A DNA stretch of 64,000 bases from Planomicrobium okeanokoites. Lineage in GTDB: Bacteria; Bacillota; Bacilli; Bacillales_A; Planococcaceae. Location: contig NZ_QQRS01000001.1 in assembly GCF_003428875.1 (NCBI RefSeq), positions 744,001 to 808,000 of the forward strand, read 5' to 3'. The notes under the pieces were generated by a model. It was not told where the DNA came from. It saw only the letters and a list, made by a program, of their open reading frames with translations, and did no database searches. How positions within the stretch are numbered: position 1 is the stretch's first letter; every line of letters starts with the position of its first letter. Below, in pieces: positions 9,689 to 18,159 of this stretch. The position numbers and the translations under genes were made by a program.

Positions 9689-9717
9689 ATTCTACAACAA
9701 ACCCCTATATAAGAAAA
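9689..9717 (-). promoter_or_regulatory. Candidate promoter of yloU-fakA
   Basis: Minus-strand TTTTCT (9712-9717), 17-base spacer, TAGAAT (9689-9694), 37 bases upstream of the yloU start. The -10 is good and the -35 weak. Confidence 0.45.
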
Positions 9718-9769
9718 GCGGACGTTTTCAGGTGTAAAGGTTTTTTTCTTTAAAGGGTGTCAAAATTAG

Positions 9770-9798
9770 TTGCAAACGCCAAATGTCTATGGTAAATT
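9770..9798 (+). promoter_or_regulatory. rpmB promoter
   Basis: TTGCAA (9770-9775), 17-base spacer ending in TGG, TAAATT (9793-9798): a -35/-10 pair with an extended -10 TG. The roughly 70-base leader also holds a small hairpin, CTGAAATT/AATTTTCAG. Confidence 0.6.
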
Positions 9799-9873
9799 AT
9801 TAAAGTATGTGAAATGAAAAACGAACTGAAATTCTATCATAATTTTCAGCTTCACTTGTGAGGAGGTACTTAC

Positions 9874-10062
9874 ATGGCTAAAGTATGTGCAGTAAGCGGA
9901 CGTAAAGCTCGCGCCGGAAATGCTCGTTCACACGCAATGAATTCGACAAAACGTACATGGGGAGCAAACCTTCAAAAAGTTCGCATCCTTGTTGACGGCA
10001 AACCGAAGCGTGTTTGGGTTTCTGCAAGAGCATTGAAATCAGGAAAAGTTGAGCGCGTTTAA
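9874..10062 (+). CDS. rpmB: 50S ribosomal protein L28
   Basis: 62-residue basic protein of the large ribosomal subunit, nearly identical to B. subtilis L28 over [20 protein letters not shown] and [14 protein letters not shown]. It keeps one N-terminal Cys (Cys5) but no paired CxxC, so it is the zinc-independent form by inspection. GAGGAGG precedes the ATG. It is a lone plus-strand gene with its own promoter and terminator, divergent from yloU. Confidence 0.97.
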   Translation: MAKVCAVSGRKARAGNARSHAMNSTKRTWGANLQKVRILVDGKPKRVWVSARALKSGKVERV

Positions 10063-10076
10063 TCGTTCTCATGATT

Positions 10077-10116
10077 AATGCCAGGTCTGACAAATGTCAG
10101 CCTGGCATTTTTTCGT
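10077..10116 (+). terminator. rpmB terminator
   Basis: AATGCCAGG (10077-10085) pairs with CCTGGCATT (10101-10109), extended by CTGACA/TGTCAG, then TTTTTT. It may act on both strands and also end thiN transcription. Confidence 0.85.
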
Positions 10117-10183
10117 GGGGATTTTTCTTTCTATATAAGTTGAACTAAATATTCTCTATAAGTTAGGAGTAATTCCAAACGCT

Positions 10184-10320
10184 ATATTCCGCAAAACAGC
10201 TCCGCGTTCCTGGGGGCTCGCGAAAACCCGTGCTCCTGCATCGCTTCGCCCGAGTGGATCTCATCACTTCGCCGGGTCGCCTGGGAGTCTCCGCTGTTTT
10301 GCTCCATATCTATAGAGATT
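10184..10320. repeat. GC-rich palindromic intergenic repeat, copy 1 (short form)
   Basis: The 317-base gap between rpmB and thiN holds this element. Ends are inverted: GCAAAACAGC (10191-10200) and GCTGTTTTGC (10293-10302). Inside are CCTGGGGGCTCGCG, CGCCCGAGTGGATCTCA and CTGGGAGTCT, all shared with a second copy at 62721-62890. Flanks shared with copy 2 are TATTCC on the left and TCCATATCT.TAGAGA on the right. No gene is visible in it; spoVM, found here in B. subtilis, is absent. Confidence 0.85.
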
Positions 10321-10379
10321 TCTCTGGCGCCGAAGCATCATATAAACCTGATACTTAAATTCAACCTGTACATTAACTT

Positions 10380-11021
10380 CTATTCATCCGCACTCTCAAT
10401 CATGATGCAGTTTCCTTCTATAAAAGAGACAACTCCTGCATGTTCGAGTTCGTTGCTGATGAAACGCGTGGATCCGAAGGGAATCGTTTCGTCCGCTACT
10501 TCGTATTTAAAACCTGTCAGGCTGAAGCCTTTAATTTCTTCGGCGAACGGATAGAAGGAAATATAGCGGTAACGGCTGTTCCGCAGGATTTCATGGCTGC
10601 CCGCTTCCAAGAAACGGATGCGGTTCTGTTTATTGATCAGGAAAAATTGAGTTCCAGGGTACTTCAGGTGGAAGCCGTATATGGCATGCAATGCACTCAT
10701 ATAATGATCCAGACGGCCGCCTGTCACGCCTGTGACGATCACAATTTCAGGGTCATAGGCCATCGCTTCTGCCAGCGCCATTTCGGTATCGGTTTCATCT
10801 TTGTCCGGAGAAGCAGGCTGCAGATCCGGAAAAACCCTTTTGATCCGCGCGAATTGCTCTGGTGATACAGAGTCGAAATCCCCTACGGCTGATGACGGCA
10901 CAATCCCCTTATCCATCAGCGCAATTGTTCCGGCGTCCACTCCGATAAATGTATCTTCCGGCCATATTGAAAAGTCCGGCAATTCGCTTGCCGGACCTCC
11001 TGCTATGATGATGACCTTCAC
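10380..11021 (-). CDS. thiN: Thiamine pyrophosphokinase
   Basis: Transfers pyrophosphate from ATP to thiamine to give thiamine diphosphate. The signature VGDFDSV (around residue 47) and DKDETDTEMALAEA supply metal/ATP-binding acidic residues, and TGGRLDH is present. 213 residues, normal. It starts at GTG 11021, overlapping the rpe stop (GTGA), with AGAGGCG upstream. Last gene of the gmk-to-thiN run. Confidence 0.93.
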   Translation of the reverse strand: MKVIIIAGGPASELPDFSIWPEDTFIGVDAGTIALMDKGIVPSSAVGDFDSVSPEQFARIKRVFPDLQPASPDKDETDTEMALAEAMAYDPEIVIVTGVTGGRLDHYMSALHAIYGFHLKYPGTQFFLINKQNRIRFLEAGSHEILRNSRYRYISFYPFAEEIKGFSLTGFKYEVADETIPFGSTRFISNELEHAGVVSFIEGNCIMIESADE

Positions 11022-11683
11022 GAGATCGCCTCTTGACCAGCCTTTTTGATGCTTTGCAAGGCTTTCGTACGATCTTCTTTTCCATATATAGCCGATCCTG
11101 CCACAAAAACATTAGCTCCTGCTCTGGCACAATCGACAATTGTTTCCTCATTGATGCCGCCATCAATTTCGATGTCGATTTCAAGGCCTTTTTCTTTGAT
11201 GATCTTAGACAGCTGTTCGACTTTCGGCAGAACCGACGCGATAAACTTCTGTCCTCCAAAACCAGGATTGACCGTCATGAACAGCACTAGATCGATATCT
11301 TCCAAAATGGGCAGAATCGCTTCTACCGGTGTATGCGGATTTAAAACAACTCCAGGTTTCACGCCAAATGAGCGGATCAATTGGATGGTTCTGTGCAGAT
11401 GGGGGCTCGCTTCTACATGTACAGTGATGTAATCAGCTCCCGCTTTTGCAAAATCTTCTATATACCGATCTGCGTTTTCAATCATCAAATGGACATCGAA
11501 CGGCAGCTTTGTCAACGGCCGCACTGCGCCCATGACGGCTGCGCCGAAGGAAATATTCGGTACAAAATGGCCATCCATCACATCGATGTGAATCCAGTCC
11601 GCTCCAGCTTTTTCAACTTCCAACACTTCTTCGCCCAGCTTCGAAAAGTCTGCGGCCAATATGGACGGTGCAATTTTAATCAT
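11018..11683 (-). CDS. rpe: Ribulose-phosphate 3-epimerase
   Basis: Interconverts ribulose 5-phosphate and xylulose 5-phosphate in the pentose phosphate pathway. TIM-barrel motifs are clear: HIDVMDGHFVPNI (metal His and Asp), DVHLM, TVNPGFGGQKF (phosphate loop) and EIDGGI. 221 residues. ATG overlaps the end of rsgA by 8 bases; the GTGA junction couples it to thiN. Confidence 0.96.
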   Translation of the reverse strand: MIKIAPSILAADFSKLGEEVLEVEKAGADWIHIDVMDGHFVPNISFGAAVMGAVRPLTKLPFDVHLMIENADRYIEDFAKAGADYITVHVEASPHLHRTIQLIRSFGVKPGVVLNPHTPVEAILPILEDIDLVLFMTVNPGFGGQKFIASVLPKVEQLSKIIKEKGLEIDIEIDGGINEETIVDCARAGANVFVAGSAIYGKEDRTKALQSIKKAGQEAIS

Positions 11684-12572
11684 TGGAATACCTCGGCTTT
11701 CTTGTCATGATTTCTTCCAGGAATTTCAAGTAATGTTTATAGCGGTATTCAGGAATTTCTCCGGTATCCACCGCTTTCTTGATAGCGCATTTGGGTTCAT
11801 TGAGATGCAGGCATTCCCTGAATTTACAGGCGTTGGATCTTTCTGCCATTTCAGGGAAGCAGCCCGACAGTTCCTCTTTCTCAATTGTATCAAAATCAAA
11901 GGAGCTGAATCCGGGCGTGTCCGCCAGCAGACCACTGTTGACTTCGATCAATTCAACATGCCGGGTCGTGTGTTTCCCCCGGTTCAATGCTTTCGAAATG
12001 TCATCGGTCTTCAATTCCAGCGAGGGCAGGATCGTATTCAGCATCGTTGACTTGCCGACACCAGATTGACCCGCCAGCACGCTGGTCCTGTTTTCAAGTA
12101 CGGGCATGAGCCGTTGCTGAAGTTCAGGGTCATCGATGAAAGTCGGAATGACTTCGTAGCCGATTTTTTCATAATCCGCAATATAATCCATGATTGCCGA
12201 TCTTTCTTCATCATTCACCAGATCCATCTTGGTCAGGCAAATGACCGGTTGAATGTCATGGGATTCGATGGCAGTTAGAAACCGGTCCAGCAGAAGCGGA
12301 TGAAAATCCGGTTGTTTTGCCGAAAAAACAAGAATTGCCTGGTCGATATTTGCTATTGGAGGACGGACAAGTTCATTCTTGCGGTCATACACATGGAGAA
12401 TTGTCCCTTCCAAATCGTTGTCAGCTTTATAGTCCACAAAATCCCCCACCAATGGCGAGATCTGCCTGTTGCGGAATACACCGCGTCCACGGCACTGGAT
12501 ATAACGCTCACCGTCTTCGTCCAATACATAATAAAACCCGCTGAGCGCTTTTCTTATTTGACCTTTCGGCAT
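11676..12572 (-). CDS. rsgA: Small ribosomal subunit biogenesis GTPase RsgA
   Basis: Circularly permuted GTPase that matures the 30S subunit. N-terminal OB fold (about residues 1-65), G4 TKMD near 136, P-loop GQSGVGKST near 167, DTPGF (G3) after it, and a C-terminal zinc knuckle CKFRECLHLNEPKC. 298 residues. It lies 14 bases after prkC. In B. subtilis RsgA (CpgA) is a PrkC substrate, which fits the gene order. Confidence 0.95.
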   Translation of the reverse strand: MPKGQIRKALSGFYYVLDEDGERYIQCRGRGVFRNRQISPLVGDFVDYKADNDLEGTILHVYDRKNELVRPPIANIDQAILVFSAKQPDFHPLLLDRFLTAIESHDIQPVICLTKMDLVNDEERSAIMDYIADYEKIGYEVIPTFIDDPELQQRLMPVLENRTSVLAGQSGVGKSTMLNTILPSLELKTDDISKALNRGKHTTRHVELIEVNSGLLADTPGFSSFDFDTIEKEELSGCFPEMAERSNACKFRECLHLNEPKCAIKKAVDTGEIPEYRYKHYLKFLEEIMTRKPRYSND

Positions 12573-12586
12573 ACGTTCCCTCCTTC

Positions 12587-14569
12587 TTACTCCACATTAT
12601 TGTATTCGATCGTTTCTTCATTGATGATTCTGCCGTCCCGTACAATTCGGTACACCGCCCGATTGCCTTCAGAAATCTCCAATTGGATGCGGCGTTCAGC
12701 GTCTTCGGTAATTGTAAATTCTTCTACGGGATCAGCCATTGTCCGTGTTTCATCCTGGATATAAATCTGAACCGTCTGCTCTACCGGCTCTTCGCCTTCT
12801 TCCGCTGGTGTTTCAGGTTCGTAAGGGATCCGGACTGTATGGATATAGGTTTTTTGCGGCAAAGGCGGCGGTCCGGATGACAGCACAACATCAATTGCGC
12901 CTCCCGCTTCCAGCTCGCTGCCAGACGCCGGAGTCTGAGAAAGCACCGTACCGGCTGCAGCCTCACTCGATGGTTCATCGCCCGTAATATTGATATGGAA
13001 GCCGGTTGACCGGGCATATTCACTGAGCGCCGCTTCATCATAACCTGACAAATCGTCAACCTGTCGCATATCTTTTCCTTTGCTTACGACAAATTCTATT
13101 TCCGTTTCACTTGGAATCATTTCGCTTCCTGCTTCGGGAGTCTGTTCAAGAATCGTTCCTGCAGGTTCATCAGAAAACTCTTCTACAGGCGTGACAGAAA
13201 GAAAATCACGCGCGTTGAGAAGTTCCATCGTCTGGTCGATGTTACGGCCGACATAATCCGCCATTTCAGCAGATTCTTTTCCGAGGCTCAAATACAATTG
13301 GATCTCCGATTCCACGCTTCGCATTTTACCGGCTTCCGGAATCGTACGAATCACTGCCCCTTCTTCGACTTCATCTGAGTAGCGTTCCTGTTCTTCACCG
13401 ATCACAAAACCATATGATTCCAGTTCTTCAATCGCTTCGTCCCGCTCCATACCCGAAACATCCGGTACAGCTGCCTGCTTCGGACCGAAAAGATCCGGAA
13501 ATGCCAGAGCGACAGACAAACCGGCTATGACAAGAAAAAGCAATATGCCAATAACCCATGGCAATTTCTTTTTCTTTTCTTTTTTTGGCGGTGTTTGTTT
13601 CTTATTTGCTTCCGAACCTTTTGTTTTGGCAGGGCCGTTCGTGATCGTTTCTTCCGCGTTGACATACGGCGACGAATCTTTGATGGCCGGCATCGCGCGT
13701 GTAGCGTCTTCATCTATCGGCACGGCAAACTTGGGTTCATGCAAGCGTTCGGGCAATAAAACAGTCGACAGATCCTCGTCCATCTCATCCGCTGACTGAT
13801 ATCGATGCTGCGCATTTTTTGCGGTAGCTTTCAAAACGACATTCTCAAGGCTTTGCGGAATCGTCGGTACGATTTCACGAAGTGACGGTGTTTCGGTCTG
13901 CAAATGCTTCAATGCAATCGAAACGGCCGATTCGCCTGAAAACGGCAATCGTCCTGTCAGCAATTCATACATGACAATTCCCAGGGAATAGATATCCGAT
14001 TTTTTTGTGGCATTGCCGCCCCTCGCCTGTTCAGGTGAAAGATAATGGACGGTGCCCAGCACCGAATTGGTCTGCGTATATGAAGTTGCACTCAAAGCCA
14101 TCGCAATACCGAAATCGGAAATTTTCACATTGCCTTCTTCATCCATAAGAATGTTTTGCGGTTTGATGTCACGATGGACAATTTGATTGTGATGGGCGTG
14201 TGCCAAAGCGGACGCCAATTGCTTCATAATCTTCACTGCGCGTTCCGGCGCAATCGGTGAATGTTCGATTATGTATTCTTTTAAAGTTTTTCCGGGTACA
14301 TATTCCATGACCAGATACGGGATCGCTCCGTCTTCCCCGACATCAAAAATGTTGACGATATTCGGATGGGCCAGGCTTGTGGTCGACAAAGCCTCCCGCT
14401 GGAATCTTCTGCGAAGTTCTTCTTCATTCGAAAAATCGTAGCGCAGCATTTTGATGGCGATGTCCCGGTCCAAAATCATATCATGGGCAAGGTAGACATT
14501 CGACATGCCGCCTCCGCCGATCAATTCCTTTATCTTATAGCGGCCATTGATATTTCTGCCGATCAACAT
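12587..14569 (-). CDS. prkC: Serine/threonine protein kinase PrkC with PASTA domains
   Basis: Membrane kinase that senses peptidoglycan fragments and phosphorylates cell-wall and translation proteins. Kinase domain residues 10-270 with Lys40, HRDIKPQN (Asp134) and DFG (152-154). A Lys/Pro-rich linker precedes one membrane helix (about 334-356, PWVIGILLFLVIAG). Three extracellular PASTA repeats follow at roughly 365-430, 433-500 and 502-568, then a Thr/Glu-rich tail of about 90 residues. 660 residues, like B. subtilis PrkC. Two bases separate it from prpC, its cognate phosphatase. Confidence 0.96.
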   Translation of the reverse strand: MLIGRNINGRYKIKELIGGGGMSNVYLAHDMILDRDIAIKMLRYDFSNEEELRRRFQREALSTTSLAHPNIVNIFDVGEDGAIPYLVMEYVPGKTLKEYIIEHSPIAPERAVKIMKQLASALAHAHHNQIVHRDIKPQNILMDEEGNVKISDFGIAMALSATSYTQTNSVLGTVHYLSPEQARGGNATKKSDIYSLGIVMYELLTGRLPFSGESAVSIALKHLQTETPSLREIVPTIPQSLENVVLKATAKNAQHRYQSADEMDEDLSTVLLPERLHEPKFAVPIDEDATRAMPAIKDSSPYVNAEETITNGPAKTKGSEANKKQTPPKKEKKKKLPWVIGILLFLVIAGLSVALAFPDLFGPKQAAVPDVSGMERDEAIEELESYGFVIGEEQERYSDEVEEGAVIRTIPEAGKMRSVESEIQLYLSLGKESAEMADYVGRNIDQTMELLNARDFLSVTPVEEFSDEPAGTILEQTPEAGSEMIPSETEIEFVVSKGKDMRQVDDLSGYDEAALSEYARSTGFHINITGDEPSSEAAAGTVLSQTPASGSELEAGGAIDVVLSSGPPPLPQKTYIHTVRIPYEPETPAEEGEEPVEQTVQIYIQDETRTMADPVEEFTITEDAERRIQLEISEGNRAVYRIVRDGRIINEETIEYNNVE

Positions 14570-14571
14570 AA

Positions 14572-15324
14572 TTACACCTCCCCAGCTTTCGAGGCAAGAA
14601 GAACAAACGAAATATTGTCTTCTCCACCCTTGTCATTGGCGAGATCAACGAGGTCTTTCCCTTTTTGCGATAAAACTGCAGAGGTACCGACAATATCCGC
14701 AATTTCTTCTTTCGAGACTTTATTGCTCAGTCCATCGGAACAGATCAGGAGATACGAAGAATCGCTGAGTTCCAGCTCGATCATCTCCCCTTCAATTCCT
14801 GATTCTGTGCCAAGCGCACGTACGATCCAATTCTTTTTCGGATGGTCTTCCGCTTCTTCTTCACTGATTTCCCCGTTATCGACCAGCACATTGACATAGG
14901 AATGATCCCGAGTGACCTGCTCAGCTTTGCCGTTGAACGTGTACACACGGCTGTCGCCGATATGGCAAATAACGCAAAAACGATCTTCTATCAAGGCGGC
15001 GATCAATGTCGTCCCCATCCCCTTGCATTCAGGATGGTCTCCAGCATAATTGAAGACTTCACTGTTGATGAAGCGGATTTTTTCATCAAGCCATCTTTTC
15101 TTGCTCGAAGTTGACACGAATTCCTCACTGTCAGCATCCATGAAGAGCTCGCTTAACGCTGCCACCGTCATTTCACTGGCGACATCACCGGCATTATGGC
15201 CACCCATTCCATCTGCCACCAGAGCCAGCATCAGCCCATCCGGCCGTTTGAGGACCGCTACACGATCTTCGTTAACTTCCCGCTTTTTTCCAGTATCACT
15301 TTCCATGACATATTGAAACAACAA
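14572..15324 (-). CDS. prpC: PP2C-type protein phosphatase
   Basis: Manganese-dependent Ser/Thr phosphatase opposing PrkC in the cytoplasm. PPM-family metal motifs are present: ADGMGGHNAGD near residue 37, GDSRVY, ICSDGLS and GGEDNISFV. 250 residues, normal. The upstream neighbour is rsmB (37-base gap); B. subtilis has rlmN between them. Confidence 0.95.
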   Translation of the reverse strand: MLFQYVMESDTGKKREVNEDRVAVLKRPDGLMLALVADGMGGHNAGDVASEMTVAALSELFMDADSEEFVSTSSKKRWLDEKIRFINSEVFNYAGDHPECKGMGTTLIAALIEDRFCVICHIGDSRVYTFNGKAEQVTRDHSYVNVLVDNGEISEEEAEDHPKKNWIVRALGTESGIEGEMIELELSDSSYLLICSDGLSNKVSKEEIADIVGTSAVLSQKGKDLVDLANDKGGEDNISFVLLASKAGEV

Positions 15325-15361
15325 TTTCTACACCTCATCCCAAGTCAATTCGGTTTGCTGA

Positions 15362-16708
15362 TCATTCCACAACAGCAGATTTACGGAAAGCGGCGATGAA
15401 AAATCCATCGCTTCCGAAATCCTGAGGAAATACCTGTACAAAGCCGGTATGTTTAATGCCGAGCGCTTCAGGCAATGAAACCTGGATTTTTTCCATATCC
15501 GGATGTTCCTTCAAAAACCTTTCAGCAGTGCCGCGGTTCTCCATATTATCAACAGTACACGTACTGTAAACCAATATGCCGTCCGGCTTCAGCAATTGTG
15601 CAGCCTGATCCAGCAACTCAATCTGGATTTCCTGCAATCTGCTGAAATCCTCTTCTTTTTTCGTATATTTAATATCCGGTTTCCGTTTGATCACTCCGAG
15701 GCCGCTGCAAGGCGCATCCACAAGGACGCGATCGAACTGTTCCTTGCCGAATCGCTCGACACTCTTCTTGCCGTCGCCGACATCCGTTTCAATTACGGTA
15801 TGGCCCAGGCGATCGGCGGATTCCTTGATCAATTTCACTTTATGCGGGTGGAGGTCCATTGAATAGAGGATGCCTTCATTGTTCAGCTTTTCAGCGATGT
15901 GAGTCGATTTACCGCCAGGAGCGGCGCACATATCCAGCACTTTCATGCCCGGTTCCAGCTGCAGCGCGTAAGACGGCAGCATTGAACTCTCGTCCTGGAT
16001 CGTGATGAAGCCTTTTTCAAAAGTGGCTGTTCTGGCCGGTTGTCCGCCAGTTACCACAAGACATTCCGGGATGATTTTACTCGGAACCGCTTCAAGCCCC
16101 TCGGATTCGAGCATTTCAATCGCTTCCTCCACTGTTGCGCGGACGGTATTCACTCGTACAGTCTGTGATGGGATTTTATTGTTTTCCAATGCCATTTCGC
16201 GCGTCTTTTCAAGACCGAACTGCTCAGCCCAGCGTTTGATCATCCAAGCCGGATGGCTCGTTTCAATCGAAATTTTCTCGATCGGATCGGCAATCGTGTT
16301 GAATGACCGGACACCGGAACGCTGCACGGACCGGAGAACACCATTTACTAAGGAAGCGACTCCTCCGTGACCGCGCCGTTTGGCGATTTCAACCGCTTCA
16401 TGGACGACGGCATGGGAAGGGATGCGGTCGAGGTAAACGATCTGATACAACGACATCCGCAATAAGGTTTTAACCCATGGTTCAATTTTCCCTTTTAAGT
16501 ACGGTTCCAGATAATAATCCAAAGTCATCTGATGCTGCAATGTGCCGTACGTGATTTCCGTCAGCAAACCGCGGTTTTTCGCAGAAATCCCGTAGCTTTC
16601 AATCGTCTGATGCAAAAGAAGGTTGCTGTAGGCCTGCTTATTTTCGACTGCCCAAAGGATGGAAAATGCAGCATCACGTACATTGCCGTGCAATTTTTTA
16701 TTTTTCAT
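15362..16708 (-). CDS. rsmB: 16S rRNA (cytosine-967-C5)-methyltransferase
   Basis: SAM-dependent m5C methyltransferase acting on 16S rRNA. An N-terminal NusB-like RNA-binding domain (about 1-140) precedes a Rossmann methyltransferase domain with [15 protein letters not shown] (SAM loop), DAPCSGLG and YSTCT, the two latter holding the catalytic and auxiliary Cys. 448 residues. The ATG overlaps the fmt stop by 4 bases. Confidence 0.95.
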   Translation of the reverse strand: MKNKKLHGNVRDAAFSILWAVENKQAYSNLLLHQTIESYGISAKNRGLLTEITYGTLQHQMTLDYYLEPYLKGKIEPWVKTLLRMSLYQIVYLDRIPSHAVVHEAVEIAKRRGHGGVASLVNGVLRSVQRSGVRSFNTIADPIEKISIETSHPAWMIKRWAEQFGLEKTREMALENNKIPSQTVRVNTVRATVEEAIEMLESEGLEAVPSKIIPECLVVTGGQPARTATFEKGFITIQDESSMLPSYALQLEPGMKVLDMCAAPGGKSTHIAEKLNNEGILYSMDLHPHKVKLIKESADRLGHTVIETDVGDGKKSVERFGKEQFDRVLVDAPCSGLGVIKRKPDIKYTKKEEDFSRLQEIQIELLDQAAQLLKPDGILVYSTCTVDNMENRGTAERFLKEHPDMEKIQVSLPEALGIKHTGFVQVFPQDFGSDGFFIAAFRKSAVVE

Positions 16709-17637
16709 TCAAATAAATCTCCTGCCTGAATTTTAGGTCCGGTCAAATAATCCTTGGCCGACATCCGTTTTTTGCCGGCTGGCTGCAATTCAGTAATTGC
16801 CAGAATTCCCTTGCCGGTCTGGACGTGGACAGCATCCTCTGTCAGCCTGACCACTTCGCCTGGATTTCCAGTTCCAGTGTCCTCGGCTATTTCCAACCAC
16901 CAGATTTTCATATTGTCCTGCTTGAAACTTGTATAAGCAACCGGCCACGGATGAAGCCCGCGCACCTGGTTGTAGATTTCCTCAGCTGACCGGTTCCAGT
17001 CGATCCGTTCCTGCTCACGCGAAATATTGCGCGCAAATGTGACGAGCGATTCGTCCTGCGGAATGCGCTCGTTCGTTCCTTCTATAATAGAAGGCAAAGT
17101 CGCTTTCAATAATTCCGTTCCTGCTGCGCTGAGTTTTTCGAACATGCTGCCGGTATGGTCGTGCTTCTCAATCGGCACGGTTGTCTGTGAAATGATATCT
17201 CCCGCATCCAGCCGGTCCACCATATACATGATGGTGACGCCGGTTTTTTTCTGCCCATCGATGATCGCCTGGTGGATCGGAGCGCCTCCCCGGTATGCAG
17301 GCAATAAAGAAGCATGTACATTGATTGCACCCAGTTTCGGGGTTTCCAATATTTCAGTAGGCAAAATCTGTCCGAACGCAGCCGTTACCACCAAATCCGC
17401 TCCCAGATCCAGTACGGCTTGCAGTTCTTCAGGATTTTTCAGTTTTTGCGGCTGGTAAACAGGCAAGCCAAGACGCAGCGCTTCTTCTTTGACGGGCGTA
17501 GGTGTCAGCACTTTTTTACGTCCAACAGGGCGATCCGGCTGTGTCACAACAGAAATGACATCGTAGCCTTCTTCAACCAGCATGCGGAGAATCGGAACGG
17601 AAAAAGCCGGAGTCCCCATAAATACGATTCTGGTCAA
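16705..17637 (-). CDS. fmt: Methionyl-tRNA formyltransferase
   Basis: Formylates initiator Met-tRNA with 10-formyl-THF. N-terminal hydrolase domain with [30 protein letters not shown] (catalytic Asn and His) and the later TGVTIMYM. The C-terminal OB-like tRNA domain covers about 205-310. 310 residues. It overlaps def and rsmB by 4 bases each; def-fmt pairing is standard. Confidence 0.96.
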   Translation of the reverse strand: MTRIVFMGTPAFSVPILRMLVEEGYDVISVVTQPDRPVGRKKVLTPTPVKEEALRLGLPVYQPQKLKNPEELQAVLDLGADLVVTAAFGQILPTEILETPKLGAINVHASLLPAYRGGAPIHQAIIDGQKKTGVTIMYMVDRLDAGDIISQTTVPIEKHDHTGSMFEKLSAAGTELLKATLPSIIEGTNERIPQDESLVTFARNISREQERIDWNRSAEEIYNQVRGLHPWPVAYTSFKQDNMKIWWLEIAEDTGTGNPGEVVRLTEDAVHVQTGKGILAITELQPAGKKRMSAKDYLTGPKIQAGDLFE

Positions 17638-18140
17638 ATGGATTCCTCCTCTTCCTGCAAACGGATCATTTCATCCAATTCTTCCTGTGTCACATATTTC
17701 GTGATTTTGCTGGTGAATAAAACGCCGTCCAAATGATCCATTTCGTGAAGGATCGCACGGGCTTCATAGCCTTCCGCTTCAAGTTCATACCATGAACCAT
17801 CCCGTTCCTGCGCTTTTATCTTGATATGGTCGTACCGTTCCACTTCCCCGAATACACCAGGGAAACTCAAACAGCCTTCAATATCAGTATCGGAACCTTC
17901 GTATAATACGAGTTCCGGGTTGATCATCTCGATCGGATCCTGACCTTCACGGAAATCGACGATGGCAGCCCGGACTGCAGTCCCCACTTGGGGAGCCGCA
18001 ATTCCGACACCATCCGCTTCGATCATCGTTTCGTACATATCGTCCAGCAGAACGGACAGATTTTTGTCGAAAGTCGTTACAGGTTCACAAGATTTTTCAA
18101 GTACATCGCTGGGATGTTTTACGATAGGTCGTATAGCCAT
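17634..18140 (-). CDS. def: Peptide deformylase
   Basis: Removes the formyl group from nascent proteins using a bound metal (Fe2+ or Zn2+). All three motifs are present: [16 protein letters not shown] (metal Cys) and HEMDH (two metal His plus catalytic Glu). 168 residues with a short acidic tail, closer to class I length. It lies 19 bases downstream of priA. Confidence 0.95.
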   Translation of the reverse strand: MAIRPIVKHPSDVLEKSCEPVTTFDKNLSVLLDDMYETMIEADGVGIAAPQVGTAVRAAIVDFREGQDPIEMINPELVLYEGSDTDIEGCLSFPGVFGEVERYDHIKIKAQERDGSWYELEAEGYEARAILHEMDHLDGVLFTSKITKYVTQEELDEMIRLQEEEESI

Positions 18141-18159
18141 TTTCAGTTCCTCTTTTCTT

